From: Claveliimonas acetigenes | GTDB lineage: Bacteria > Bacillota > Clostridia > Lachnospirales > Lachnospiraceae | Assembly (NCBI RefSeq): GCF_025567385.1 | Contig: NZ_JAOQJU010000001.1 | Coordinates: forward strand, 186,001 to 250,000 | DNA length: 64,000 nucleotides | Reading direction: 5' to 3' | Shown here: piece after piece, positions 8,740 through 16,369 of the stretch | Layout: the number at the start of each line of letters is the position of its first letter | How positions within the stretch are numbered: position 1 is the first letter of the stretch | The notes under the pieces: generated by a model | Database searches by the model: none | Seen by the model: the letters and a program-made list of their open reading frames with translations, nothing else | What the model was told of the DNA's origin: nothing | Translations under genes and position numbers: made by a program

Positions 8740-9261
8740 GTGATAAGTAATGCGGAAAGAATTGTGTTAAGAAATATGTACCCACCGGGGTGTCGGGTAG
8801 AGTTGGAAGATATGGAAGCTGATCCGTATGTAAAACTGAGTCCCGGTGATTTAGGAACCGTACAGTTTGTAGATGATGCCGGACAGATTCATGTATCCTG
8901 GGATTGCGGACACAGCCTTGCTATGGTATTTGGTGTTGATCATTGCAGATGTATTATGAGAGAGGAACGTTTGCAGGAGATATTACAAAGAGTACAGGCT
9001 ATGCCATTTGAGAGTTTGGAAAAAATGGAACTGTATATTACAGAAAAATTATCCGGAGCTTTCCCTAAAATCAGCTTTCAGGAGAAAGAAGGGCAGGAGG
9101 TTATTGCAGATATGGGAGTTGCCGCATTTATAAAGAAAGATCTTGGTGTAGCAATTCAATATGAAGCTGACAGTCAGCAACACATCTTTATAAAAAAGAT
9201 GGAAATTCAAGGACAGGAATTGGAGAGGAAAAATCCTTTTCCAGTACAGAAGAAGCGATAA
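8740..9261 (+). CDS. DUF4314-containing element protein
   Basis: A 173-residue protein from GTG 8740 after GAGAAAGGAAG. The N-terminal 70 residues (CRVELEDMEADPYVKLSPGDLGTV, then QIHVSWDCGHSLAMVFGVD) fit the DUF4314 domain, a small beta-rich domain common in Firmicutes conjugative elements. The C-terminal part is a less conserved alpha/beta region. The role is unknown in the family. It is the last gene before the element-chromosome junction at about 9322. Confidence 0.8.
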   Translation: MISNAERIVLRNMYPPGCRVELEDMEADPYVKLSPGDLGTVQFVDDAGQIHVSWDCGHSLAMVFGVDHCRCIMREERLQEILQRVQAMPFESLEKMELYITEKLSGAFPKISFQEKEGQEVIADMGVAAFIKKDLGVAIQYEADSQQHIFIKKMEIQGQELERKNPFPVQKKR

Positions 9262-9317
9262 GAATGGTTTTCTTTAATTGCAAAAATCGACAATTTTTTT
9301 TGGATATTACTTGACAG

Positions 9318-9332
9318 GATAGGGGAAATCTA
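9318..9332. other. Right attachment junction of the element within pstB
   Basis: From GGG 9323 the sequence reads as pstB codons for G-K-S-T, the end of the Walker A motif. Immediately before it, in the same frame, is a TAG (9320-9322), and further left there is no PstB-like sequence. The chromosome-element crossover therefore lies close to 9320-9330, in or beside GGGGAAATC. The matching left junction, with the pstB start, is outside the window. Confidence 0.8.
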
Positions 9333-9952
9333 CGCTGCTAAAGTCCATCAACCGTATGAACGATTTGGTAGAGGGATGCAGGATTGAAGGAGATATTCTG
9401 TTGGATGGACAGAATGTTTTTAAAGATATAGATGTGAATTTGCTGAGAAAGCGGGTAGGGATGGTGTTTCAGAAGCCGAATCCATTTCCTATGAGCATCT
9501 ATGATAATATTGCATTTGGACCAAGAACCCATGGAATTCATTCCAAATCAAAACTGGATGAGATTGTGGAGAAATCTTTGCGTGATGCGGCTATTTGGGA
9601 AGAATGCAAGGATCGTCTGAAGAAAAGCGCACTTGGGATGTCCGGTGGACAGCAGCAAAGACTTTGTATTGCGAGAGCGCTGGCAGTCCAGCCGGAAGTG
9701 CTTTTAATGGATGAGCCGACGTCAGCGCTGGATCCGATCTCTACTTCCAAGATTGAAGACCTTGCGATGGAATTAAAAAAGGATTATACTATTGTCATGG
9801 TAACCCACAATATGCAGCAGGCAGTCCGAGTTTCCGATAATACGGCATTTTTCCTGTTGGGTGAAGTGGTAGAATATAACGATACGGAAAAGTTATTCTC
9901 CATTCCGGCGGATAAGAGAACAGAAGACTATATTACAGGGAGGTTTGGATAG
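9323..9952 (+). pseudogene. pstB: 3' part of pstB, phosphate ABC transporter ATPase, cut by element insertion
   Basis: PstB is the cytosolic ATPase of the high-affinity phosphate importer PstSCAB. From codon GGG 9323 the frame reads GKSTLLKSINRMNDL, the canonical PstB region just inside Walker A, then the Q-loop (MVFQKPNPFP), signature motif (LGMSGGQQQRLCIARAL), Walker B (VLLMDEPTSALD) and switch His (MVTHNM). The first 40 or so residues and most of the P-loop are missing. Internal ATG 9356 could start a 198-residue product without Walker A, which could not hydrolyse ATP. The gene would become whole only if the element excised. phoU follows directly. Confidence 0.93.
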
Positions 9953-9953
9953 A

Positions 9954-10604
9954 ATGCGTAATAAATTTGATATGCAGCTGGAACTTTTGAATGAACAGCT
10001 TACCCATATGGGTGAATTGTGTGAGGTTGCCATTAACCGTGCGGTGAATGCACTGCAGGAAGGCAGTATGCAGCAGGCGTATGATGTGATAGAGGCAGAT
10101 GAGGAAATCGATCATATAGAAAAAGATATTGAAAGACTTTGCCTGAGATTGCTTCTGCAGCAGCAGCCGGTGGCAAGAGATCTCCGGCAGATTTCTGCGG
10201 CGCTTAAGATGATTACCGATATGGAGCGTATCGGAGACCAGGCGTCGGATATTGCGGAAATTATTCTGACAGCGGGAGAATCTGAAGCAGTAAATGTAAA
10301 GAAGATTGGCGATATGGCTTCTGCGTCCGCCAGGATGGTGAGAGACAGTGTGTCTGCTTATGTAGAGAAGAATCTGGAGCTTGCCAGGAAGGTGATGGAA
10401 GCAGACGATATTGTAGATGAGCTGTTTGAAAATGTAAAGGAAGAAGTTATGCAGATGATTGTAGCAGGAAATAATGCGGGCAAAGCGATTGACCTGATTA
10501 TGATTGCGAAATATCTGGAACGTATTGGAGATCATGCGACCAATATCGCAGAGTGGGTGGAATTTTCTATTACGGGAATCCACAAGGGACAGAAGAATGT
10601 TTAA
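9954..10604 (+). CDS. phoU: Phosphate signalling protein PhoU
   Basis: A 216-residue PhoU, a cytosolic helical protein that links the Pst transporter to the phosphate-sensing kinase and represses the Pho response when phosphate is plentiful. Two tandem three-helix PhoU domains are visible, each with the metal-binding type motif (EADEEIDHIEKDIE and RIGDHATNIAEW). GGGAGG at 9938-9943 serves ATG 9954; a TTG at 9945 is an alternative. It follows the pstB remnant by 1 bp and precedes the PhoB-like gene by 14 bp. With pstB split, its expression must come from a promoter I cannot identify, or from the element. Confidence 0.95.
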   Translation: MRNKFDMQLELLNEQLTHMGELCEVAINRAVNALQEGSMQQAYDVIEADEEIDHIEKDIERLCLRLLLQQQPVARDLRQISAALKMITDMERIGDQASDIAEIILTAGESEAVNVKKIGDMASASARMVRDSVSAYVEKNLELARKVMEADDIVDELFENVKEEVMQMIVAGNNAGKAIDLIMIAKYLERIGDHATNIAEWVEFSITGIHKGQKNV

Positions 10605-10618
10605 GAGGAGAATCCGGC

Positions 10619-11299
10619 ATGATATATTGTGTAGAAGATGACAGCAACATTCGGGAACTGGTAGTCTATACATTAGAGACCACGGGCTATAAGGCCCGTG
10701 GCTTTGAAGATGGAAAAGCATTCCTTGAGGCTTTGGCGCTTGAGACGCCAGAGCTTGTTTTGATGGATATTATGCTGCCGGGCGAGGACGGGATGGCGCT
10801 TCTTAAGCGCTTGAAGGCTTCTGCTAAAACCCAGGACATTCCGGTTATTATGATGACGGCGAAAGGTTCAGAATATGACAAGGTACTGGGACTTGATTCC
10901 GGAGCGGATGATTATGTGACGAAGCCATTTGGCATGATGGAGCTTATTTCCAGAATCAAGGCGGTTTTAAGACGTACAGAAAAGAATGCTATGAAAATAG
11001 AAGATAAGATTGTGTTGAACGGTCTGACGATAGATGTAAAGAAACATGAGGTGACGGTAGAGGGAGAGCCGGTAAGCCTTACATTGAAGGAGTTTGAACT
11101 TCTGAGAAGAATGATGAAGAATCTGGGGATTGTGCTGACGAGAGATCAGCTCCTGGAAGATATCTGGGGATATGATTTTGACGGAGAAACGCGGACGGTG
11201 GACGTGCATGTCCGTACCCTCAGGCAGAAGCTTGGAAAAGCAGGCGAACTGATTGAGACAGTACGCGGCGTGGGCTATAAGATGAGGGAGCAGGCATGA
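10619..11299 (+). CDS. OmpR/PhoB-family response regulator
   Basis: A 226-residue response regulator from ATG 10619 (AGAGGAG upstream). The receiver domain has the acidic pair (EDD), phosphoacceptor Asp in LVLMDIMLPGEDG, Thr in MMTAKG and Lys in VTKPFG. A C-terminal winged-helix DNA-binding domain follows (LTLKEFELLRRMM, then GYDFDGETRTVDVHVRTLRQKLG). Position after phoU and before a sensor kinase supports a PhoB-like role in the phosphate-starvation response. Its stop overlaps the kinase start by 4 bp. Confidence 0.93.
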   Translation: MIYCVEDDSNIRELVVYTLETTGYKARGFEDGKAFLEALALETPELVLMDIMLPGEDGMALLKRLKASAKTQDIPVIMMTAKGSEYDKVLGLDSGADDYVTKPFGMMELISRIKAVLRRTEKNAMKIEDKIVLNGLTIDVKKHEVTVEGEPVSLTLKEFELLRRMMKNLGIVLTRDQLLEDIWGYDFDGETRTVDVHVRTLRQKLGKAGELIETVRGVGYKMREQA

Positions 11300-12606
11300 G
11301 ACAGAAGATACAGCGGAGTATGGTGATTGTGATTGCAATTACGTTAGGGATCACGTATGTGCTGCTTACGGCAATCATTTACAGCAGAACGGTAAGACTG
11401 ATGGAAGCAGAAATCAGGCAGGAAGCAGATTACATCTGCAAGGCAGTCGAAATATCCGGGCCGGGGTATCTGAAACAGTTGGATCTGGTACAGGAGAGTA
11501 CCCGGATTACCTGGGTGGATGAAGAAGGAAATGTCCTGTATGATTCGGTAGATGAAGAAGGAAGGCTTGAGAATCATGCATCCAGACCGGAGGTGAAGAG
11601 AGCCTTTGAAGAAGGCAGCGGCCAGGATATCCGGAAATCGGATACGGTAGGTCAGAATATGTTCTATTATGCCAAGAAACTTTCGGACGGGACGGTGCTG
11701 CGTGTATCGAAGACGATTGATACAGTGGTTAGTTCGGCAATCCAGATTCTGCCGATTATGGCTGCTTTGGCAGTTCTGATGCTGATACTTGCGTGGATTC
11801 TGTCTAAGTGGCAGGTAGGGAGGCTGATTCGTCCGATTAATCAATTGGATCTGGAGCATCCGCTGAAGAATGAGATATATGGCGAACTAACGCCGCTGCT
11901 TGAGAGAATTGACCGGCAGAATCAGGAGAAGGATGCCGTTGCAAATATGAGGAAAGAATTTACGGCAAATGTATCCCATGAGCTGAAGACACCGCTGACT
12001 TCTATTTCAGGTTATGCAGAAATTATGATGAATGGTCTGGTAAGGCCGGAGGATATGGAAGGATTTTCCAGAAGAATTTACAATGAAGCAAGCCGGCTGA
12101 TTGTATTGATTGAAGATATTATTAAGCTTTCACGGCTGGATGAAGGAAAAGTAGAGTTGGAGAAAGAAGAAGTCAATCTATACCGGCTGACAAGAGAAAT
12201 TGTGCGCCGTCTTGCACCTCAGGCCGCTGCCAGAAATATTCAGATAGAGGTGATGGGAGAAGAAGTCCTGTATCATGGAATCCGGCAGGTTTTGGATGAG
12301 ATGATTTATAATATTTGTGAAAATGCAATCAAATATAATAAAGTGGGCGGCAAGGTATCCGTGTGGGTGGGAAGTACCCTGAAAGGGAAGAAGATTATCG
12401 TAAGCGATACGGGAATCGGAATTCCGGAAGACCAGCAGGAACGTATTTTTGAAAGGTTTTACCGGGTGGATAAAAGCCATTCAAAGGAAAGCGGAGGAAC
12501 CGGGCTTGGACTTTCTATTGTGAAGCATGGTGCAATGCTTCACAATGCGTCCATTCATGTAGAGAGTGAACTGAATAAAGGAACGAAGATGGAGCTGACC
12601 TTTTAA
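11296..12606 (+). CDS. PhoR-like sensor histidine kinase
   Basis: A 436-residue membrane histidine kinase. An N-terminal span (VIVIAITLGITYVLLTAIIY), an extracytoplasmic sensor of about 130 residues and a second span (IQILPIMAALAVLMLILAWIL) are followed by HisKA (VSHELKTPLTSISGYAE with the phosphoacceptor His) and HATPase (ENAIKYNKVGG, GIGIPEDQQERIFERFYR, GGTGLGLSIVKH). ATGA overlap with the regulator gene shows translational coupling. In the pho context it is probably the phosphate sensor PhoR. No PAS domain is obvious. The gene end forms part of an intrinsic terminator. Confidence 0.92.
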   Translation: MRQKIQRSMVIVIAITLGITYVLLTAIIYSRTVRLMEAEIRQEADYICKAVEISGPGYLKQLDLVQESTRITWVDEEGNVLYDSVDEEGRLENHASRPEVKRAFEEGSGQDIRKSDTVGQNMFYYAKKLSDGTVLRVSKTIDTVVSSAIQILPIMAALAVLMLILAWILSKWQVGRLIRPINQLDLEHPLKNEIYGELTPLLERIDRQNQEKDAVANMRKEFTANVSHELKTPLTSISGYAEIMMNGLVRPEDMEGFSRRIYNEASRLIVLIEDIIKLSRLDEGKVELEKEEVNLYRLTREIVRRLAPQAAARNIQIEVMGEEVLYHGIRQVLDEMIYNICENAIKYNKVGGKVSVWVGSTLKGKKIIVSDTGIGIPEDQQERIFERFYRVDKSHSKESGGTGLGLSIVKHGAMLHNASIHVESELNKGTKMELTF

Positions 12607-12624
12607 GGGCAGCTTTATTTTTTT
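12593..12624 (+). terminator. Intrinsic terminator at the end of the pho operon
   Basis: AGCTGACC (12593-12600) pairs with GGGCAGCT (12607-12614) across TTTTAA, followed by TTATTTTTTT. The stop codon of the kinase lies in the loop. Confidence 0.8.
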
Positions 12625-12646
12625 GGGAATTATCGGGCATAGAGTC

Positions 12647-12675
12647 TGTACATTTTGGACAGATTTCGTTATAAT
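12647..12675 (+). promoter_or_regulatory. Candidate promoter for the proline iminopeptidase-like gene
   Basis: TGTACA (12647-12652), 17 bp, TATAAT (12670-12675), about 50 bp before ATG 12724. The -10 is perfect and the -35 is weak. Confidence 0.5.
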
Positions 12676-12723
12676 TATCTATAGTGAAAGCAGGAAGACT
12701 GCGAAATGATGAGGAGGTTTTTT

Positions 12724-13608
12724 ATGGAAATCAGAGAAGGGTATATGCCATACCTTGAGTACAAGACATACTACAGGATTGTAGGAAAGAAGACAGGGGA
12801 TAAGAAGCCGCTTGTTTTATTACACGGCGGACCGGGATCTACACATAATTATTTTGAAGTGCTGGATCGCCTGGCAGAGGAAGATGGCAGAGAATTGATT
12901 ATGTACGATCAGATTGGCTGCGGCGAGTCTTATGTTGAAAATCGTCCGGATTTGTGGAGACCGGAGGTATGGGTTGAAGAGCTGATTCAGCTTCGTAAGC
13001 ATCTGGGACTTTCAGAGATGCATCTTCTGGGACAGTCCTGGGGAGGGATGCTTCTTTTGGATTATGTATGTAACTATAAGCCGGAGGGACTTAAGAGCCT
13101 GATTCTTTCCAGTACATTGCCTGCGTCCTGGATGTGGGGAGAAGAGCAGCACAGAATGATCAAGGAGCTTCCACAGGAAATGCAGGATGCTATTGAGAAG
13201 GCCACTTCTACCGGGGATTACAGCGATCCGGTCTATGTGACGGCTGAGACGGAGTATATGCTTCGCCATGCAGCAGGGGCAGTTACCGAAGACTCACCGG
13301 AGTGCTTAAGACGTCCGGTTAAGAAAGGCGGAGAAGCATATGTAGTAGGCTGGGGACCGAATGAATATACGCCGATGGGAACGCTTAAGGATTACGATGT
13401 AACAAAGCAGCTGAAGGATATTAAAGAACCTACGCTTGTAGTAAATGGCGGCAATGATCTGTGTACCCCTTATATAGCGAAGTATATGTATGACAGAATC
13501 CCCAATTCCAAGTGGGAATTATTCCAGTATTGCAGACATATGTGTTTTGTTGAAGACAATGATAAATATGTAGAAATGATGAAGGAATGGCTGAACGCTA
13601 ACGACTAG
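12724..13608 (+). CDS. Proline iminopeptidase-family alpha/beta hydrolase
   Basis: A 294-residue cytosolic hydrolase expected to remove N-terminal proline from peptides. The oxyanion motif HGGPGSTHNYF, the nucleophile elbow GQSWGG, an Asp-containing strand (LVVNGGNDLCTP) and a C-terminal His (QYCRHMCFVED) give a complete Ser-Asp-His set, and the length is typical for the family. GAGGAGG precedes ATG 12724; ATG 12706 is less well placed. It is separated from the pho operon by a terminator, and the EamA transporter follows after 5 bp, so the two are probably co-transcribed. Other peptidases of the S33 family cannot be excluded. Confidence 0.85.
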   Translation: MEIREGYMPYLEYKTYYRIVGKKTGDKKPLVLLHGGPGSTHNYFEVLDRLAEEDGRELIMYDQIGCGESYVENRPDLWRPEVWVEELIQLRKHLGLSEMHLLGQSWGGMLLLDYVCNYKPEGLKSLILSSTLPASWMWGEEQHRMIKELPQEMQDAIEKATSTGDYSDPVYVTAETEYMLRHAAGAVTEDSPECLRRPVKKGGEAYVVGWGPNEYTPMGTLKDYDVTKQLKDIKEPTLVVNGGNDLCTPYIAKYMYDRIPNSKWELFQYCRHMCFVEDNDKYVEMMKEWLNAND

Positions 13609-13613
13609 AGAAA

Positions 13614-14519
13614 ATGAATCTGAAGAATAACAGAGAGAGAATAAAAGGGTTTGTGCTGGCTTTTATGGCGGGGCTTTTATGGGGCGGCACAAGCCCTATT
13701 GCACAATTCCTGTTTGAGAGGAAGGGGGTCGTATCCTCCTGGCTTGTGCCATACAGGCTTCTTACAGCAGGAATTTTGCTTTTGGGATATGCGGTTGTGA
13801 AAAGGATGAATGTGACCGAGATGTGGAAGGATAAGAAAGATGCAGTTCGTCTGATTGCATTTGCGATTCTCGGAATGATGGGGATGCAGTATAGCTTTTT
13901 CAGTGCAGTGCAGGAGATGAATGCAGGAACTGCTACGATTTTCCAATATTTGAATCCGGCAATTCTGATTTTGTATTTTGCGGCCGTGTACCATGTAAAA
14001 CCAAAGAAAAAAGAGATAGTGGCAGTACTGTGTTCCCTGGCAGGTATTTTCCTGGTGGCAACCCACGGGAATCTTCATGAGCTTACGGTTTCTCCGTTGG
14101 GAATTGTGCTGGGTCTGATTCTGGCAGTTACCACTTGTTGTTATGGAGTGATTCCTGTACCGCTCCTGAAGAAATTCCAGGCAGAGGCTGTGTGCGCATG
14201 GGCGATGCTGATCGGAGGAATTGTGCTGTCGGCAGCTATTCGCCCGTGGCGGTTCCGGACAGAGATTGATGCAGCGGTAGTAATTGGCTTCTTTGCCATT
14301 GTAGTGCTGGGAACAATTCTGCCATTTTGCTTTTATCTGGCTTCGCTGAAAAGCATTGGATCTGTCTATGCGGGACTTTTATCAGCAGTGGAACCGGTGG
14401 CGGCCACTGTTATTGCGTCTGTGTTTCTGGGAACATCTTTCCAGACAATAGATGTGGTTGGATTTGCACTGGTATTATCGACGATGTTTATATTGAATAT
14501 CGGTTCTATGAAAGCATAG
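13614..14519 (+). CDS. EamA/DMT-family transporter
   Basis: A 301-residue protein with ten hydrophobic segments in two similar halves, the EamA (drug/metabolite transporter) fold. The start GLLWGGTSPIAQ and the second-half motif YAGLLSAVEPVAATVIASVFLGT are typical. Members export amino acids or other metabolites; substrate not predictable here. ATG 13614 lies 5 bp after the peptidase stop with only a weak AGAGAAA ribosome site, suggesting translational coupling. An amino-acid role fits the peptidase partner but is inference. Confidence 0.88.
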   Translation: MNLKNNRERIKGFVLAFMAGLLWGGTSPIAQFLFERKGVVSSWLVPYRLLTAGILLLGYAVVKRMNVTEMWKDKKDAVRLIAFAILGMMGMQYSFFSAVQEMNAGTATIFQYLNPAILILYFAAVYHVKPKKKEIVAVLCSLAGIFLVATHGNLHELTVSPLGIVLGLILAVTTCCYGVIPVPLLKKFQAEAVCAWAMLIGGIVLSAAIRPWRFRTEIDAAVVIGFFAIVVLGTILPFCFYLASLKSIGSVYAGLLSAVEPVAATVIASVFLGTSFQTIDVVGFALVLSTMFILNIGSMKA

Positions 14520-14572
14520 GGGAGGCTTTGCGGCATATACTTTTAAGTAAGAGTATAGTTTCGGAGTTCTTT

Positions 14573-15343
14573 ATGCAAGAAAAAGAGAGTGGAAGATGGA
14601 AGCGTTACGGGACACTTACGCTGGTACTGATGATTGCGCTTATGGGTTCATTTAAATATTTGTCTGGCTTTCAGACAGTTTCCAGTAATGTAAACGGACG
14701 GGAGCTGCCGATATACAGCGTAGAGACAGATGAGAAAAAAGCAGCGTTGACATTTGACGTGGCGTGGGGAAATGAAGATACACAGAAAATCCTGGATATT
14801 TTAAAAAAATATAATGTGCATGCTGCATTTTTTATGACAGGAGAATGGGTAGAAAAATACCCGGATGAAGTAAAAGCAATTTATGCAGCAGGACATGATT
14901 TAGGCAATCACAGTGAGAACCATAAAAATATGAGCCGTTTGTCCGATGAGGAAAAAACGGAAGAAATTATGCGTGCACATCAGAGAGTCAAAGAATTGAC
15001 CGGTGTGGAGATGAATTTGTTTCGTCCGCCCTATGGAGATTACAATGACGAAGTTATCCGGAATGCACAGGAGAATGGCTATTATACGATCCAGTGGAAT
15101 GTAGATAGTCTGGACTGGAAAGATTATGGAGTGGACAGTATTGTTAAGGCGGTACTGGATAATAAAGAATTGAAAAACGGTTCCATTATTCTTTGTCATA
15201 ATGGAGCAAAGTATACGGCTGACGCATTGGAAAGCGTGATTACAGGACTTCAGGAAAAAGGATATGAGTTGGTTTCGGTATCTGAGCTGATTTATAAAGA
15301 TCATTATCATATGGATGTGACGGGAAGGCAGATAAAAGATTAA
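14573..15343 (+). CDS. PdaB-like polysaccharide deacetylase
   Basis: A 256-residue NodB-homology deacetylase with an N-terminal membrane anchor (LTLVLMIALMGSFKYLSGF). Catalytic motifs: LTFDVAWGN (Asp), H-xxx-H in LGNHSENHKN, RPPYGDYN, and LCHNGAKYT near the end. The pattern YSVETDEKKAALTFDVAWGN is like the sporulation deacetylase PdaB, which acts on cortex peptidoglycan in spore formers. I chose ATG 14573 (CGGAG upstream); a longer frame from 14327 would overlap the transporter gene. The spore role is from family knowledge. Confidence 0.87.
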   Translation: MQEKESGRWKRYGTLTLVLMIALMGSFKYLSGFQTVSSNVNGRELPIYSVETDEKKAALTFDVAWGNEDTQKILDILKKYNVHAAFFMTGEWVEKYPDEVKAIYAAGHDLGNHSENHKNMSRLSDEEKTEEIMRAHQRVKELTGVEMNLFRPPYGDYNDEVIRNAQENGYYTIQWNVDSLDWKDYGVDSIVKAVLDNKELKNGSIILCHNGAKYTADALESVITGLQEKGYELVSVSELIYKDHYHMDVTGRQIKD

Positions 15344-15357
15344 AGAAAGGGTATCCT

Positions 15358-15603
15358 ATGGAAACAAGAATATCAGTAATCAGTATTATTATAAAAGATG
15401 ACGAGGCGGCAACAGCCGTTAATGAATTGCTTCATGAGTACCGTCAATATATTGTAGGAAGGATGGGGATTCCATATCGTGACAGAGGTGTGTCAATCAT
15501 CAGTGTTGTGATAGACGCGCCGGGAGAAGTAACCAGTGCTTTGTCAGGAAAGCTGGGAATGCAGCATGGAGTCAGTGCGAAGACATTAACGGCAAAATTA
15601 TAG
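15358..15603 (+). CDS. TM1266-type iron-only hydrogenase system putative regulator
   Basis: An 81-residue ACT-like protein matching the small TM1266 family in length and pattern (ISVISIIIKDDEAATAVNELL, then IGRMGIPYR-like YIVGRMGIPYRDRGVSIISVV). In many anaerobes such genes lie beside [FeFe]-hydrogenase maturation genes and are presumed regulators. No hydrogenase gene is in this window, so the association is not shown here. It starts 14 bp after the deacetylase, behind GAAAGGG, and is probably in the same operon. A long hairpin repeat follows. Confidence 0.85.
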   Translation: METRISVISIIIKDDEAATAVNELLHEYRQYIVGRMGIPYRDRGVSIISVVIDAPGEVTSALSGKLGMQHGVSAKTLTAKL

Positions 15604-15622
15604 ACAGAGAGTTTTTGTTAAA

Positions 15623-15697
15623 TGATGCCAGGGTCAAAAGGTCTTTCCCACTTATGAGCAAGCTCACGTGGGTTCAGACCTTTTGACCCTGGCATCA
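15623..15697. repeat. 75-bp hairpin repeat with perfect 22-bp inverted ends
   Basis: The first 22 bases (15623-15644, starting TGATGCCAGGGTCAAAAG) are the exact reverse complement of the last 22 (15676-15697). The loop contains a second stem, CCCAC/GTGGG, around GAGCAAGCTC. The right part is nearly identical to the right end of the larger element at 52957-53224. The repeat lies between two convergent genes and ends exactly at the pduL stop codon, so it may also act as a bidirectional terminator. Confidence 0.9.
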
Positions 15698-16342
15698 CTA
15701 AATCCTTGTAATTCCGTTTTGTAATTCTTCCGCCCATTTCTGCAAATTGTAAGTTCTTCCACCGAATAGTTTCAGGATTACTCCGGTGGGATGATTGTCA
15801 TTCGCGAATGCATTAGCTTCGTCTGTGTCAACGTGCATTGCAAGAGCAAATTTAGGGCTGACTCTGACAACAACATCGGCGAATATCAGGGAACGCTCAA
15901 AGCTTTCCATTATGACAAAAACTTCGTCATTATCTTTTACGTTCATCTGGATTGCCTGAACCGGAGTCATGTGGATGTGCCGTTTGGCGACGATGACGCC
16001 GTGGTCAATATCCAGAGAACCGCAGGGACCGATCAGAGTACAGCCGGGAGTGCCTTCCGTGTCTCCTGACTGGCGGATCATGCCCTTGATTCCAAGTTTG
16101 CGGGAATCTGTCATGGAAATTTCCACCTGGGTTTCAGGCCGGTGAGGACCCAGAACCGCTACATTTTCAAAGGATCCTCTGGGACCCTTGACGGTGATTC
16201 TTTCCTCGCAGACATATTGTCCCGGCTGGCTTAAATCAGCCTTATAAGTAAGTTCTGCATCCTTGCCGAAGAGGATTTGGAAATCCTCTTCGCTGATATG
16301 TATATGCCTGGCGCTTGTTTCAATAGGTATCGCAATTCCCAT
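15698..16342 (-). CDS. pduL: PduL-type phosphate acyltransferase
   Basis: A 214-residue PduL phosphotransacylase, which interconverts acyl-CoA and acyl-phosphate (acetyl or propanoyl). Two zinc-binding HIH motifs are present (RHIHISEEDF and KRHIHMTPVQA), with the conserved RPETQVEIS and GHPTG-like segments of the PduL beta-barrels. There is no long N-terminal microcompartment-targeting extension and no microcompartment gene nearby, so this is probably the cytosolic enzyme that replaces Pta in acetate formation. The start ATG (16340-16342) is behind AAAGGAG. It lies 27 bp after the phosphofructokinase gene, a likely carbon-metabolism operon. Confidence 0.92.
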   Translation of the reverse strand: MGIAIPIETSARHIHISEEDFQILFGKDAELTYKADLSQPGQYVCEERITVKGPRGSFENVAVLGPHRPETQVEISMTDSRKLGIKGMIRQSGDTEGTPGCTLIGPCGSLDIDHGVIVAKRHIHMTPVQAIQMNVKDNDEVFVIMESFERSLIFADVVVRVSPKFALAMHVDTDEANAFANDNHPTGVILKLFGGRTYNLQKWAEELQNGITRI

Positions 16343-16369
16343 TGTTGTAATACTCCTTTATAAATCGGA

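Noticed and set aside
9311..9345. TTGACA at 9311-9316 as a promoter reading out of the element into pstB
   Set aside because: No -10-like hexamer lies at 16-18 bp, so outward transcription is not supported.
9323..9952. A working short PstB from ATG 9356
   Set aside because: It lacks Walker A and the first strands, so it cannot bind ATP normally.
15791..16069. Plus-strand frame across pduL
   Set aside because: It is antisense to the well-supported pduL, has no ribosome site and no recognisable protein.
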